From: Mesorhizobium sp.
Lineage (GTDB): Bacteria > Pseudomonadota > Alphaproteobacteria > Rhizobiales > Rhizobiaceae
Direction of reading: 5' to 3'
DNA length: 64,000 nt
Assembly: GCA_004020645.1 (NCBI GenBank)
Contig: SAQL01000003.1
Coordinates: 354,267 to 418,266 of the forward strand
The notes under the pieces were generated by a model. That model was not told where the DNA came from, searched no databases, and saw nothing but the letters and a program-made list of their open reading frames with translations. A program made the position numbers and the translations under genes. Positions 17,299-27,870 of the stretch are shown piece after piece; positions within the stretch are counted from its first letter, which is position 1; the number at the start of each line of letters is the position of its first letter.

Positions 17299-18093
17299 TC
17301 AAGGCTTGTGGATCAAGGCGGCGCCGAGGATGGGACCCGGCATGCCGTCCTTGCCCACCGATTGCAGCAGCACGGCGCAGCCGCCTTTCTTGGTAATCAC
17401 GCTCATCGGCAATTCGTAGCGCTGCGCCTTGCCGTGCCACATGCCGGCGGTCTGGATGCCGGAAACGGCGTTCCAGTAGGTCATGCTGCGGCCGGTGTTT
17501 TCGCCCTTGCCGATCTTGATCGTCTGCGGCGGGTCGAAATAGACGATGATGACATGGGCATCGCTGGGGCCGGTCCCGGCATCGCCGGCGTCGATGGTGA
17601 CGCGGTCGCTGGCCCGGCTGACCTTGATGCTGACCCGCATGCCTTCGCCTGATCCTTCCATGCGGGCGAGCGCGCCGTCGACTTCCTTGCGGCTGGCGCC
17701 GTTGACATGGCTGCGGCCATTGATGACGGCCTGCGGCGTATAGACCGAGCGGCTGCCGAAGGCGCGCATATACTCATACTGCCGCTCGGTGTTCTCCTTG
17801 CGGCTCAGCGTGTCCTTCCAACCGAGATAATCCCAGTAGTCGACATGATAGGCGAGCGCGACGATGTTCTCCTTAGCGGCAAGCTCGGCGAAGAATTCAT
17901 CGGCCGGCAGGCAGGAACTGCAACCTTGGCTGGTGAAAAGCTCGACCACGCCCAAGGGCTGATCAGTCGAAGCTTTGTCGGCCTGGGGCTTGTCGGCCTC
18001 GCCGGCAAGCGCATTGCCGGCAAGTCCAGCGCCGGCAAACACCGAGAGGGCCAGCGCCAATGCCGCAAGCCGCAATGGTCTTCGAGGTGTCAT
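17299..18093 (-). CDS. Secreted DUF1223 thioredoxin-fold protein
   Basis: 264 residues. A signal peptide (hydrophobic to about residue 30, ending 'NALAGEA') directs it to the periplasm. The DUF1223 domain begins 'PLGVVELFTSQGCSSCLPADEFFAEL' (about 46-71), with a C-x-x-C pair resembling a thioredoxin active site, then 'VALAYHVDYWDYLGWKD' and 'RSVYTPQAVINGRSHVNG', whose 'YTPQ' stands where thioredoxins have a cis-proline. A redox role is likely but unproven for the family. It is a single gene. Confidence 0.9.
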   Translation of the reverse strand: MTPRRPLRLAALALALSVFAGAGLAGNALAGEADKPQADKASTDQPLGVVELFTSQGCSSCLPADEFFAELAAKENIVALAYHVDYWDYLGWKDTLSRKENTERQYEYMRAFGSRSVYTPQAVINGRSHVNGASRKEVDGALARMEGSGEGMRVSIKVSRASDRVTIDAGDAGTGPSDAHVIIVYFDPPQTIKIGKGENTGRSMTYWNAVSGIQTAGMWHGKAQRYELPMSVITKKGGCAVLLQSVGKDGMPGPILGAALIHKP

Positions 18094-18235
18094 AGCCGTT
18101 TCGACTCCCGCCGTTGATGGCCGGCTTTATTCTGATTGGCGAAATATGTGGCAGAAGCGGCAGTCAACGGGAAGTCACGTTGCGGTGAAATTTTACCGGC
18201 TGTAACCAAGGGCGCAATAGGACGGGCTTCACTGC

Positions 18236-18901
18236 ATGTGGCAAACTCTCCTGACGCCAGTCGACCTGTACTGCGAGCGGGTCGGGCCGGAGCTCTGGGC
18301 CGAGCCGGTCAACGCACTCACCAATCTGGCTTTTCTTGTCGCCGGGCTGTGGGGTGTCCGGGAGGTGCGCCGGCGTGGCACCGGCATCTTCGCCGAAGTG
18401 CTGGCCTGGTGGGTGGTGGCGATCGGCATCGGCTCGGCGCTGTTCCACACCTTTGCCAACCATGGCACGGTCTGGGCCGACGTGCTGCCGATCGCCGGGT
18501 TCACGCTGGCCTACACGCTGTTCAACCTGCGCCGTTTCCTCGGCATGAAATGGGGCAAGGCGGTCGCCATCTTCGTCGCCTTCTATGCCGTCAGCGGGTT
18601 GTTGACCTGGGCCGTGCCGGACTGGCTGCGCCAGGCATCGAACGGCACGACCGGCTATCTGCCGCCCTTCCTGGCGCTCGCCTTCTTCGGCGTCATAGTG
18701 GCGGCGAGCGGCAACCGCGCCGGCTGGTACAATCTGGCGGGCTCGGCGATCTTCGTCGTGTCGGTCATCTTCAGGATGATCGATCCGCTGGTCTGCGGCA
18801 GCTTCCCGCTCGGCACGCATTTCCTGTGGCACATCCTCAACGGGCTGATGCTCGGTGTGCTGCTGGCGGCGGCGGCGCGGTTCGGCAAGGGAAGGCAGTA
18901 G
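18236..18901 (+). CDS. Ceramidase-domain integral membrane protein
   Basis: 221 residues with about seven membrane helices. Matches the alkaline ceramidase/PAQR-like (CREST) superfamily: an N-terminal 'VDLYCERVGPELWAEPVNALTNLAF', a metal-site His in 'IGSALFHTFANHGTVWADVLPI' (about 64-85), and the paired His in 'GTHFLWHILNG' near 197. Family members hydrolyse amide bonds of sphingoid lipids; most alphaproteobacterial homologues are untested and could act on other lipids. The stop codon TAG is itself part of the first GGCAGTAG repeat unit. Confidence 0.88.
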   Translation: MWQTLLTPVDLYCERVGPELWAEPVNALTNLAFLVAGLWGVREVRRRGTGIFAEVLAWWVVAIGIGSALFHTFANHGTVWADVLPIAGFTLAYTLFNLRRFLGMKWGKAVAIFVAFYAVSGLLTWAVPDWLRQASNGTTGYLPPFLALAFFGVIVAASGNRAGWYNLAGSAIFVVSVIFRMIDPLVCGSFPLGTHFLWHILNGLMLGVLLAAAARFGKGRQ

Positions 18902-19010
18902 GGCAGTAGGGCAGTAGGGCAGTAGGGCAGTAGGGCAGTAGGGCAGTAGGGCAGTAGGTATTGTCTTCCCTACTCCCCTACTGCCCTACTGCCCTACTCC
19001 CTTACTCCCC
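18894..19010. repeat. GGCAGTAG octamer array with inverted partner
   Basis: Eight perfect tandem copies of the octamer GGCAGTAG run from 18894 to 18957, with the ceramidase stop codon in the first copy. From about 18966 the complementary strand motif returns as ctactgccctactgccctactccc, so the region can form a long hairpin between two convergent genes (ceramidase and acnA). A second locus with the same motif lies at 42.7 kb. Confidence 0.95.
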
Positions 19011-19011
19011 T

Positions 19012-21702
<2,691 letters not shown>

Positions 21703-21986
21703 GTGCGATCCGTCCTTGTCTGTTCAGCCTGAAAGGGAACGGACGCCGATGGCATGCAATCACGCGCAAAGGTGCGGGTACGGCCATTTCCGCTGTCCGT
21801 TCCCAGCCAACCCGAGCCGTTCAAGGCGGCGCGTGCGCTGGTTCGGCGCTAATTCGCTTCCCGTACCGACCGCTGGCACGGATGACCCGGATATAGAGAA
21901 TTTCCTGGAATAGTTCTAGACAGTCGAAAGGCTATTTTGTGCGATGCGGCAGCTGCCGTGGCGCGATGTTTCGGGACGGGCATGGA

Positions 21987-22595
21987 ATGCGGCTGATCGC
22001 CGAAAATCTGGGCGGCGAACGCGGCGGCGAGATGATTTTTTCCGGCATCAACTTTGCCCTGGAAAAAGGCCAGGCGCTGATCGTCACCGGGCCGAACGGC
22101 GCGGGGAAATCGACGCTGCTCAGGGTAGTTGCCGGGCTGCTGCCGGTGGCGGCAGGCCGTTTGCTTCTCGAAGGTGGCGGTGAGGATTTTCCGTCGGTCG
22201 CCTCGGCCTGCCATTATCTCGGCCACCAGAACGCGATGAAGACGGCGCTGAGCGTGGCGGAAAATCTGCGCTTCTGGCGCGATTTTTTGGGCGCGGATTT
22301 TTTGAGCGCTGAAGAGGCGCTGGAAACGGTCGGGCTTGATGGTGTCGGCCATCTGCCGTTCGGCTATCTCTCTACCGGGCAACGCCGCCGCGCGGCGATC
22401 GCAAAATTGCTGGTCAGCCGGCGACCGCTGTGGCTGCTCGACGAGCCGACGGCCGGGCTGGACAAGGCTTCGGAAGAGCGATTTGGCGGGGTGATGCGAA
22501 AGCATCTTGAAGTCGGGGGGATCGTTGTGGCGGCCACGCATCTGCCGCTGGAGCTTGGTGAGGCGAAGGAATTGAGGATGGGGGAGGCCGCTTGA
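21987..22595 (+). CDS. ccmA: Haem exporter ATPase of cytochrome c maturation
   Basis: 202 residues. Walker A 'GPNGAGKSTLLRVVAG' near 34, the CcmA-type signature 'LSTGQRRRAAIAKLLVS' near 127 and Walker B 'LWLLDEPTAGLD' near 147. With CcmB and CcmC it forms the ABC module that releases haem-loaded CcmE in System I cytochrome c biogenesis. The inner ATG at 21987 matches the family start. It is separated from ccmB by a long palindromic repeat, unusual for subunits of one complex. Confidence 0.95.
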   Translation: MRLIAENLGGERGGEMIFSGINFALEKGQALIVTGPNGAGKSTLLRVVAGLLPVAAGRLLLEGGGEDFPSVASACHYLGHQNAMKTALSVAENLRFWRDFLGADFLSAEEALETVGLDGVGHLPFGYLSTGQRRRAAIAKLLVSRRPLWLLDEPTAGLDKASEERFGGVMRKHLEVGGIVVAATHLPLELGEAKELRMGEAA

Positions 22596-22610
22596 TGTCG
22601 GTGCTCCATG

Positions 22611-22770
22611 GCGCCCCCCTCTGTCCTGCCGGACATCTCCCCCACTTGGGGGGAGATTGGCCGTCGGCCCGGCCTTCGCCAATTGCCAACATTGCAAGGA
22701 TAAATGGGGCGCCTGAGCTGCCAATCTCCCCCCTTGTGGGGGAGATGTCCGGCAGGACAGAAGGGGGCGC
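22611..22770. repeat. Long palindrome between ccmA and ccmB
   Basis: Ends are inverted copies of a 45-50 base arm (cccccctctgtcctgccggacatctcccc and its complement). It is almost identical in plan to the element at 56.9 kb and would form a very stable hairpin in the ccmA-ccmB transcript. Confidence 0.85.
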
Positions 22771-22818
22771 GAAGGAACTCCACATTTCGCCTTGCCACCA
22801 ACAAGGGACCGCATCGTA

Positions 22819-23484
22819 ATGTGGTCCCTCTTCCTGCGCGATATCCGCCTGAGTATCCGGGCCGGCGGCGGGGCGCTGACCGGCGTGATCTTCTTTCTCG
22901 CGGTGATCGCCACAATCCCCTTCGGCGTCGGACCGGACCTCAATCTGCTCGCCCGAATCGGCCCGGCGATCCTGTGGATCGGCGCCTTACTTGCTTGCCT
23001 GCTCGGTCTCGACCGATTGTTCCAGGCCGACCGGGAGGACGGCTCGCTCGATCTGCTGGTGCTCGGCGACGACCGGCAGATGCTGGCGCTGACCGTGCTG
23101 ACGAAATGCCTGGCGCATTGGGCGGGAAGCGTGCTGCCGCTGGTCATCGCGGCACCCTTGCTCGGCCTGTTCATGAACATGGAGCCGATCGGCATCGGCG
23201 CCACGGCGCTGACCCTTCTGGTCGGCACGCCGGCGATCACCTTCATCGGCGCCGCCGGCGCGGCGGTGGCGGTGGCGCTGCCCCGTGGCGGGCTGCTGAT
23301 CTCGGTGCTGGTGCTCCCGCTGACCATTCCGGTGCTGATCTTCGGCGTCTCTGCAAGCTATGGCGCGGTGGCGAATCCTGATCCGTTCCTGCAGCCTTTC
23401 CTCATTCTCGCGGCGCTGACCTTGTTTCTTGCCGTGCTGGGGCCGGTTGCGGCAGCGCTGGCGCTGCGTCATGGGGCGGACTAA
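22819..23484 (+). CDS. ccmB: Haem exporter membrane subunit CcmB
   Basis: 221 residues with six membrane helices. The family start 'LFLRDIRLSIRAGGGALTGVIFFLAVIATIPFGVGPD' and the central 'LFQADREDGSLDLLVL' are typical. CcmB is the membrane partner of CcmA in System I. The gene is intact and ends at a normal TAA; what follows is not ccmC but a short non-coding stretch and then ccmD. Confidence 0.96.
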   Translation: MWSLFLRDIRLSIRAGGGALTGVIFFLAVIATIPFGVGPDLNLLARIGPAILWIGALLACLLGLDRLFQADREDGSLDLLVLGDDRQMLALTVLTKCLAHWAGSVLPLVIAAPLLGLFMNMEPIGIGATALTLLVGTPAITFIGAAGAAVAVALPRGGLLISVLVLPLTIPVLIFGVSASYGAVANPDPFLQPFLILAALTLFLAVLGPVAAALALRHGAD

Positions 23485-23621
23485 ATTAGACGTCCGCCTG
23501 ACGTCAAAGACTGCGGCGCTGCTGTCGATTGCGAAGCCGATGGCGCAAGGTTAAGGGAAGGCATGTTCGAACGAAGCGGAATGGTCCGGTTGAAGGGTTC
23601 TGTGCCGGCGGAGCGACCCAT
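23485..23621. other. Position where ccmC is expected but absent
   Basis: In alphaproteobacterial ccmABCDG clusters the roughly 250-codon ccmC lies here. Only 137 bases separate the ccmB stop from the ccmD start. All three plus-strand frames were read: they give a short 'TKLDVRLTSKTAALLSIAKPMAQG' and an unrelated 20-codon frame, with no Trp-rich 'WGTWW' haem motif and no recognisable ccmC N- or C-terminus. Confidence 0.8.
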
Positions 23622-23789
23622 ATGAGCGGGCATGCGCTCTATGTGGCCGCCGCCTATGCCATCACGGCCGTGGTTCTGGCCGGGCTGATCGGCTGGATCC
23701 TGTTCGACCAGCGTGCACGCAGACGAGACCTCGCCGAGCTGGAAGCGTCAGGCGTGCGGCGGCGCTCCGATAAGGCGGGGAAATCATGA
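23622..23789 (+). CDS. ccmD: Haem exporter protein CcmD
   Basis: 55 residues with one membrane helix (about 7-29) followed by the basic 'DQRARRRDLAELEASGVRRRS' tail that marks CcmD. It stabilises the CcmABC-CcmE complex at the inner membrane. The stop codon overlaps the ccmG start by four bases (ATGA), so they are coupled. Its usual neighbour ccmC is missing upstream. Confidence 0.92.
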   Translation: MSGHALYVAAAYAITAVVLAGLIGWILFDQRARRRDLAELEASGVRRRSDKAGKS

Positions 23790-24364
23790 GCATGGAGACG
23801 GAAACGCCGGCGCGCGGGCGGCGCCTGATCGTGCTGTTGCCGTTGCTGATTTTCCTCGGGCTGGCGGGGCTGTTCCTGACGCAGCTTCTGTCCGGTCGCG
23901 ACACTTCGGAAGTGCCATCGGCGCTGATCGGCCTGCCCGCGCCGCAGACCAATCTGCCGGCGCTGGAAGGCATGAATTTGCCGGGGCTCGATTCCAAGCA
24001 GTTCGCCGGCAAAGTCACGCTGGTCAACGTCTTCGCGTCGTGGTGCGGGCCATGCCGCGACGAACATCCGGTGCTGCTGGCGCTGTCGCAGGACAAGCGC
24101 TTCGTCATCGCCGCGCTCAACTACAAGGACCAGCCGGAAAACGCCCGCCGATTCCTCGGCGATCTCGGCAATCCGTTCCAGGCGATCGGCGTCGACGCGG
24201 CGGGGCGCGCGGCGATCGACTGGGGCGTCTACGGCGTGCCGGAAACCTTCGTCGTCGGCAAGGACGGCAAGATCGCCTACAAGCATGTCGGCCCGCTGAC
24301 GCCAGGCTCGGCGCAGACGCTGCTTTTGCCGGAAGTCGAGAAGGCGCTGGCCGCGCCGGGCTGA
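23786..24364 (+). CDS. ccmG: Thiol:disulfide interchange protein CcmG/DsbE
   Basis: 192 residues. An N-terminal membrane anchor (about 14-34) holds a periplasmic thioredoxin domain with active site W-C-G-P-C in 'VFASWCGPCRDEHPVL' near 87 and the cis-proline in 'YGVPETFVVGKDG' near 155. It keeps apocytochrome c cysteines reduced for haem attachment. The start overlaps ccmD. Confidence 0.96.
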   Translation: MSMETETPARGRRLIVLLPLLIFLGLAGLFLTQLLSGRDTSEVPSALIGLPAPQTNLPALEGMNLPGLDSKQFAGKVTLVNVFASWCGPCRDEHPVLLALSQDKRFVIAALNYKDQPENARRFLGDLGNPFQAIGVDAAGRAAIDWGVYGVPETFVVGKDGKIAYKHVGPLTPGSAQTLLLPEVEKALAAPG

Positions 24365-24379
24365 GGCACCGGAAACGCG

Positions 24380-25422
24380 ATGGACGAACGAGATATCCGC
24401 GATCATATTCTGGCTCAGGCGAAAGCCTGCGATGGACTTGGCTCGCCTTTCACCGCGAATTTATGCCGTGCGCTGGCCAAGGTTCTCGACGCAAACACCA
24501 GAACCGGGCAGGCGATGCTCGGCTGGCCGGGCGACGCGCGCGCCGACGGCCTCGCATTGCGGCTCTGCGGCGCGCTGCATGCGTTGGTCCTGACGAGTGC
24601 CAGTGAGCGACTGGCACTGATCTATCCGCCCAACCAGACAAGCGAATCCGAGATCGCGGCGGTGCTGCCGGAGGCAATCGCGCTATCCGACGATCAGATC
24701 TTCGCCGGCCTCGCCGGCGCGCCGCAGACCAATGAAATCGCCCGGTCGGCGATGCTGCTGCCTGGATTTCTAACAGTGGCGCGGGAAACCGGTCTGCCGC
24801 TGGATCTGTGCGAGATCGGCGCCAGCGCCGGGCTCAATCTCCTTTTCGACAGCTTTCACTACCGCTACGGCGATGCCGAGTGGGGCGACCCGCCTCTCCT
24901 GTGCGGTTGGCGCCGGAGGCGCGCGGCCTCGCTGTCCCGCTTGATGGAGCGATCGACGTCCGCCACCGCGCCGGCTGTGACATCGCGCCGGTTGATGTCG
25001 CCGACGCAGCGGCGCGCTTACGGCTTCGGTCTTACGTCTGGGCCGATCAGGCAGCGCGGCTGGCCCGGCTCGACGCCGCGCTGTCACTTGCCGAAAAGTT
25101 TCCACCGCTGCTTGTCGAAGCGGACGCGGCGGATTTTGTCGAGAAGGCACTGGCCGCACGACAGCAGGGCGGCGCCTTCGTGCTCTATCATTCGATCATG
25201 TGGCAATACCTGCCGCGGGCGACCAAGGGTGCGATCATCGCCACCCTGGAGCAGGCGGGCAGACAGGCCACGGCCGCTGCGCCTATCGCAAGGCTGAGGA
25301 TGGAGCCGCGCGATCCCACAAAGGAGTGGGCGGTACTCAGCCTCACTCTATGGCCCGGCGGCGAGACACGCCGCCTGGCCCATTGCGATTACCACGGCCG
25401 CTGGATCGAATGGATCGGCTAA
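24380..25422 (+). pseudogene. DUF2332-family gene with a one-base deletion
   Basis: The first half (from the ATG at 24380) encodes the DUF2332 N-terminal part, including 'DLCEIGASAGLNLLFDSFHYRYGDAEWGDP'. At about 24892 the frame changes: reading on in the other frame gives the expected continuation 'ASPVRLAPEARG', then 'GGAFVLYHSIMWQYLP', to a normal stop at 25422. Restoring one G or C in 'gacccg-cctct' rejoins the halves into about 347 residues. Family function is unknown; the GASAGLNL motif recalls a nucleotide- or SAM-binding loop. A sequencing error is the alternative to a real pseudogene. Confidence 0.85.
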
Positions 25423-25427
25423 ACCGA

Positions 25428-25498
25428 TCAAACAGTTCTGGTTGCGGTATGATCTCGTCCGAAAAGTCCTGCGCTCACCTTCGGTTCGGGATCATGCG
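25428..25498. repeat. RIME-like element
   Basis: Contains 'cagttctggtt...gatctcgtccgaaaagtc...ttcgggatcatgcg', a shortened variant of the rhizobial element seen at 15.5 kb. It lies between the convergent DUF2332 remnant and DUF1127. Confidence 0.55.
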
Positions 25499-25504
25499 TT
25501 CGCC

Positions 25505-25672
25505 TCAGCCGTAGATCTGCTTGTGGACCTGATAGAGCATTTCGCTGCGGTCGGCGCGCATGTCGGCCAGATCGCGGCTGGAAAAGGAGTCGATTTCGGC
25601 GATGAGGCGGTTGTATTGCCGGCGCTTGGCGATGCTGGTGCGAGCGCGGCTCATGAGATTGTCGAGAATCAT
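25505..25672 (-). CDS. DUF1127 small protein
   Basis: 55 residues. The conserved core is 'RRQYNRLIAEIDSFSSRDLADMRADRSEMLYQVHKQIYG', the arginine-rich DUF1127 domain. Such proteins in rhizobia and Agrobacterium influence phosphate and carbon metabolism and RNA turnover, and some bind RNA. The ATG at 25672 is chosen because AAGGA precedes it; the longer upstream frame is not conserved-looking. Confidence 0.88.
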   Translation of the reverse strand: MILDNLMSRARTSIAKRRQYNRLIAEIDSFSSRDLADMRADRSEMLYQVHKQIYG

Positions 25673-25980
25673 AGCGAGGTTCCTTCTGCGCCGCATTGTT
25701 GCGGCAGGTTGTTCCTCCCTGATCGATACGCAGCATGACATAGTTATGATGCGCTGCAAAAAGAAGATGTTGCAATGCACCATTGCGCTGGGCGCATAGC
25801 CGGTTAACCGCGCTGAAAGCCCTTCATTTGAGCCCCGTCATTCGAGCAAGGGCGACATTGCCGCAGCTTGCCTCGATGTCTCAAGATGCGGTGAGACTGA
25901 TATCAACCATCTTGCCATATCGATCGCCGGCTGGCTTGATCGCGCCGGCACTAGCGATTTTGCATGACTGGGAGGAAACC
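25673..25980. other. Intergenic region between divergent DUF1127 and SMP-30 genes
   Basis: About 308 bases. The DUF1127-proximal half is A/T-richer than the surroundings and must carry that gene's promoter; the other half leads to a GGGAGGAAACC ribosome site for the SMP-30 gene. No additional gene, repeat or RNA fold was recognised. Confidence 0.5.
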
Positions 25981-26898
25981 ATGGCCACCGAAGACTACGA
26001 GATTCTCGATCCGCGTTTTGCGCGGCTGTTCAACAGCAATGCGCAGGTGGACAAGCTGTTCACCGGATGCCGGTGGGCGGAAGGGCCGGCCTGGTTTGCG
26101 GCCGGCCGTTATGTGGTGTGGTCCGACATCCCCAACAACCGCATGCTGCGCTACGACGAGACCGACGGCAGCGTCAGCGTGTTCCGGCAGCCGTCCGGCA
26201 ATTCCAACGGCAACACCGTCGACCGGCAGGGCCGGCTGGTCACTTGCGAGCATTCGGGCCGCCGGGTCAGCCGCACCGAGCATGACGGCTCGATCACCAC
26301 CATCGCCGACAAATGGCGCGGCAAGCGGCTGAACTCGCCCAACGATGCGGTTGTCAAGTCCGACGGTTCGATCTGGTTCACCGACCCGACCTACGGCATC
26401 GATACGGATTATGAGGGCGACAAGGCCGAAAGTGAGATCGGCGCCTGCCATGTCTACCGGGCCGATCCCGGCACCGGCGAGATCGACGCGGTGATCACCG
26501 ACATGGTCAGGCCCAACGGACTCGCCTTCTCGCTCGACGAGAGCAAGCTCTATGTCGTTGATACCGGCCGCACGCATGGCACGCAGAACCCGGCGCATAT
26601 GCGGGTGTTCAATATCGACGAGGGTGGCAAGAAGGTCTCCGGCGGAGAGGTCTTCGCCGACTGCACGGCCGGCCTGTTCGATGGTTTCAGGCTCGACGAT
26701 CAAGGGCGGATCTGGACCAGTGCCGCCGACGGCATCCATTGCTACGATCCCGACGGGACGCTGATCGGCAAAATCAAGGTGCCGGAAGTCGTCGCCAATT
26801 GCGTGTTCGGCGGCAACAAGCTGAACTGCCTCTACATCGCCGGTACGACCTCGCTCTACATGGTCCGGCTGATGGTCAACGGCGCAAAGACCTACTGA
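25981..26898 (+). CDS. SMP-30/gluconolactonase-family lactonase
   Basis: 305 residues forming a six-bladed propeller. Metal-site residues are in 'CRWAEGPAWF' (Glu near residue 28), 'RLNSPNDAVVKSDGSIWFTDPTYG' (Asn/Asp near 118) and 'FDGFRLDDQGRIW' (Asp near 240); 'MVRPNGLAFS' is another family mark. Such enzymes hydrolyse sugar-acid lactones such as gluconolactone. The ATG at 25981 has an excellent ribosome site. A broken tautomerase gene follows after 33 bases with its own GGGAGG site, suggesting a catabolic two-gene unit. Confidence 0.93.
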   Translation: MATEDYEILDPRFARLFNSNAQVDKLFTGCRWAEGPAWFAAGRYVVWSDIPNNRMLRYDETDGSVSVFRQPSGNSNGNTVDRQGRLVTCEHSGRRVSRTEHDGSITTIADKWRGKRLNSPNDAVVKSDGSIWFTDPTYGIDTDYEGDKAESEIGACHVYRADPGTGEIDAVITDMVRPNGLAFSLDESKLYVVDTGRTHGTQNPAHMRVFNIDEGGKKVSGGEVFADCTAGLFDGFRLDDQGRIWTSAADGIHCYDPDGTLIGKIKVPEVVANCVFGGNKLNCLYIAGTTSLYMVRLMVNGAKTY

Positions 26899-26931
26899 GC
26901 GGCCGCCACGCAATACCCAAGGGAGGACGCC

Positions 26932-27139
26932 ATGCCATTCGTGAACATCCGCCTCGTCAAGGAAGTGATCGCCGATGACCCGGCCGGCAAAAAGGCCGCG
27001 ATCGCTGCCCAGGTGCGGCGGCCATCACCGGCGCCACCGGGCTGACCAGCAAGGACGTCTGGGTGGTTTCGAGGAGGTCGCTGCGCGCGACTGGTTCGTC
27101 GGCGAAACCGATGTCGAGACTATGCGCAGCAAACGTTGA
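26932..27139 (+). pseudogene. 4-oxalocrotonate tautomerase-family gene with two frameshifts
   Basis: Begins 'MPFVNIRLVKEVIADDPAG', with the catalytic N-terminal Pro and typical first strand. After codon 28 (27015) a base is missing: the next phase reads 'AAITGATGLTSKDVWV'. A second missing base near 27067 returns the reading 'FEEVAARDWFVGE', ending at TGA 27139. Restoring one base at each site gives 69 residues, the normal family length. As it stands it would make only a 37-residue peptide. It follows the SMP-30 gene. Confidence 0.85.
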
Positions 27140-27233
27140 AGGAATTTCGCCGCGACCTTTGATGGTGCGGCGCGGCCGGTCAGCAGGCGGTGAGGGCCGA
27201 GAGATGTTTCGGACGGATCATGTCCGGAAAAGC

Positions 27234-27854
27234 CTACCACATCGTCTGCTTGTAGCTTTCGTCCAGCCAGCGGTCGGTCGCCTCGACCGAATCAGCGAGC
27301 GCCAGCTGGTCGCGCAGGATCTGGCCGAGCGTCGGTAGCGTCGCACGGTCGTACCAGGTTTCGGGCTTCCACAGATCGGAGCGCATGAAAGCCTTGGCGC
27401 AATGCATGTAGGCGGCCTTGACCGTCACCAGGATGACGCTTTGCGGTTCCTTGCCGTCGACGGCGAGCCGCTCGCGCAAAGCCGCACCGACGGTGATGCG
27501 GGCATCGCCGTTGACGCGCAGCGTCTCGTTCATGCCCGGGATGAGGAAGAGCAGCCCGACCGAGGGGTTGAGAAGAATGTTCTCCAGCGTGTCGAGCCGG
27601 TTGTTGCCGGGCCGGTCGGGGATGGCGATGGTCTTCTCGTCGAGCACGGCGGCAAAGCCCGGTTTGTCGCCCTTCGGCGTCACATCGGCATTGCCGGCGC
27701 CGTCTGAGGAGCCGATCAGCACGAAGGGGCTTTTGCCGATGAAGGAACGGCTGTGGCCATCCAGCGCCTTCAGTTCCTTGCGGATCGAGCCGTCGGTCGG
27801 CCGAGGCGTCTTGTAGATCGTTCTCAGCTCTTCGCGCGTGGTGACAAATTCCAT
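27234..27854 (-). CDS. PNPOx-like flavin-binding protein (pyridoxamine 5'-phosphate oxidase family)
   Basis: 206 residues. The split-barrel is recognised from 'HSRSFIGKSPFVLIGSSDGAGNADVTPKGDKPGFAAVLDEKTIAIPDRPGNNRLDTLENIL', where FMN-contacting residues lie, then 'VGLLFLIPGMNETLRVNGDARI'. It belongs to the DR2398/MSMEG-type subgroup of FMN-binding proteins rather than to PdxH itself; the substrate is unknown. A single gene close to ispZ on the same strand (gap 16 bases), so possibly cotranscribed. Confidence 0.9.
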   Translation of the reverse strand: MEFVTTREELRTIYKTPRPTDGSIRKELKALDGHSRSFIGKSPFVLIGSSDGAGNADVTPKGDKPGFAAVLDEKTIAIPDRPGNNRLDTLENILLNPSVGLLFLIPGMNETLRVNGDARITVGAALRERLAVDGKEPQSVILVTVKAAYMHCAKAFMRSDLWKPETWYDRATLPTLGQILRDQLALADSVEATDRWLDESYKQTMW

Positions 27855-27870
27855 GCCCTCTCCCTAATCG

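Noticed and set aside
18894..19010. Octamer array as a CRISPR
   Set aside because: Units are eight bases with no spacers between them; no cas genes nearby.
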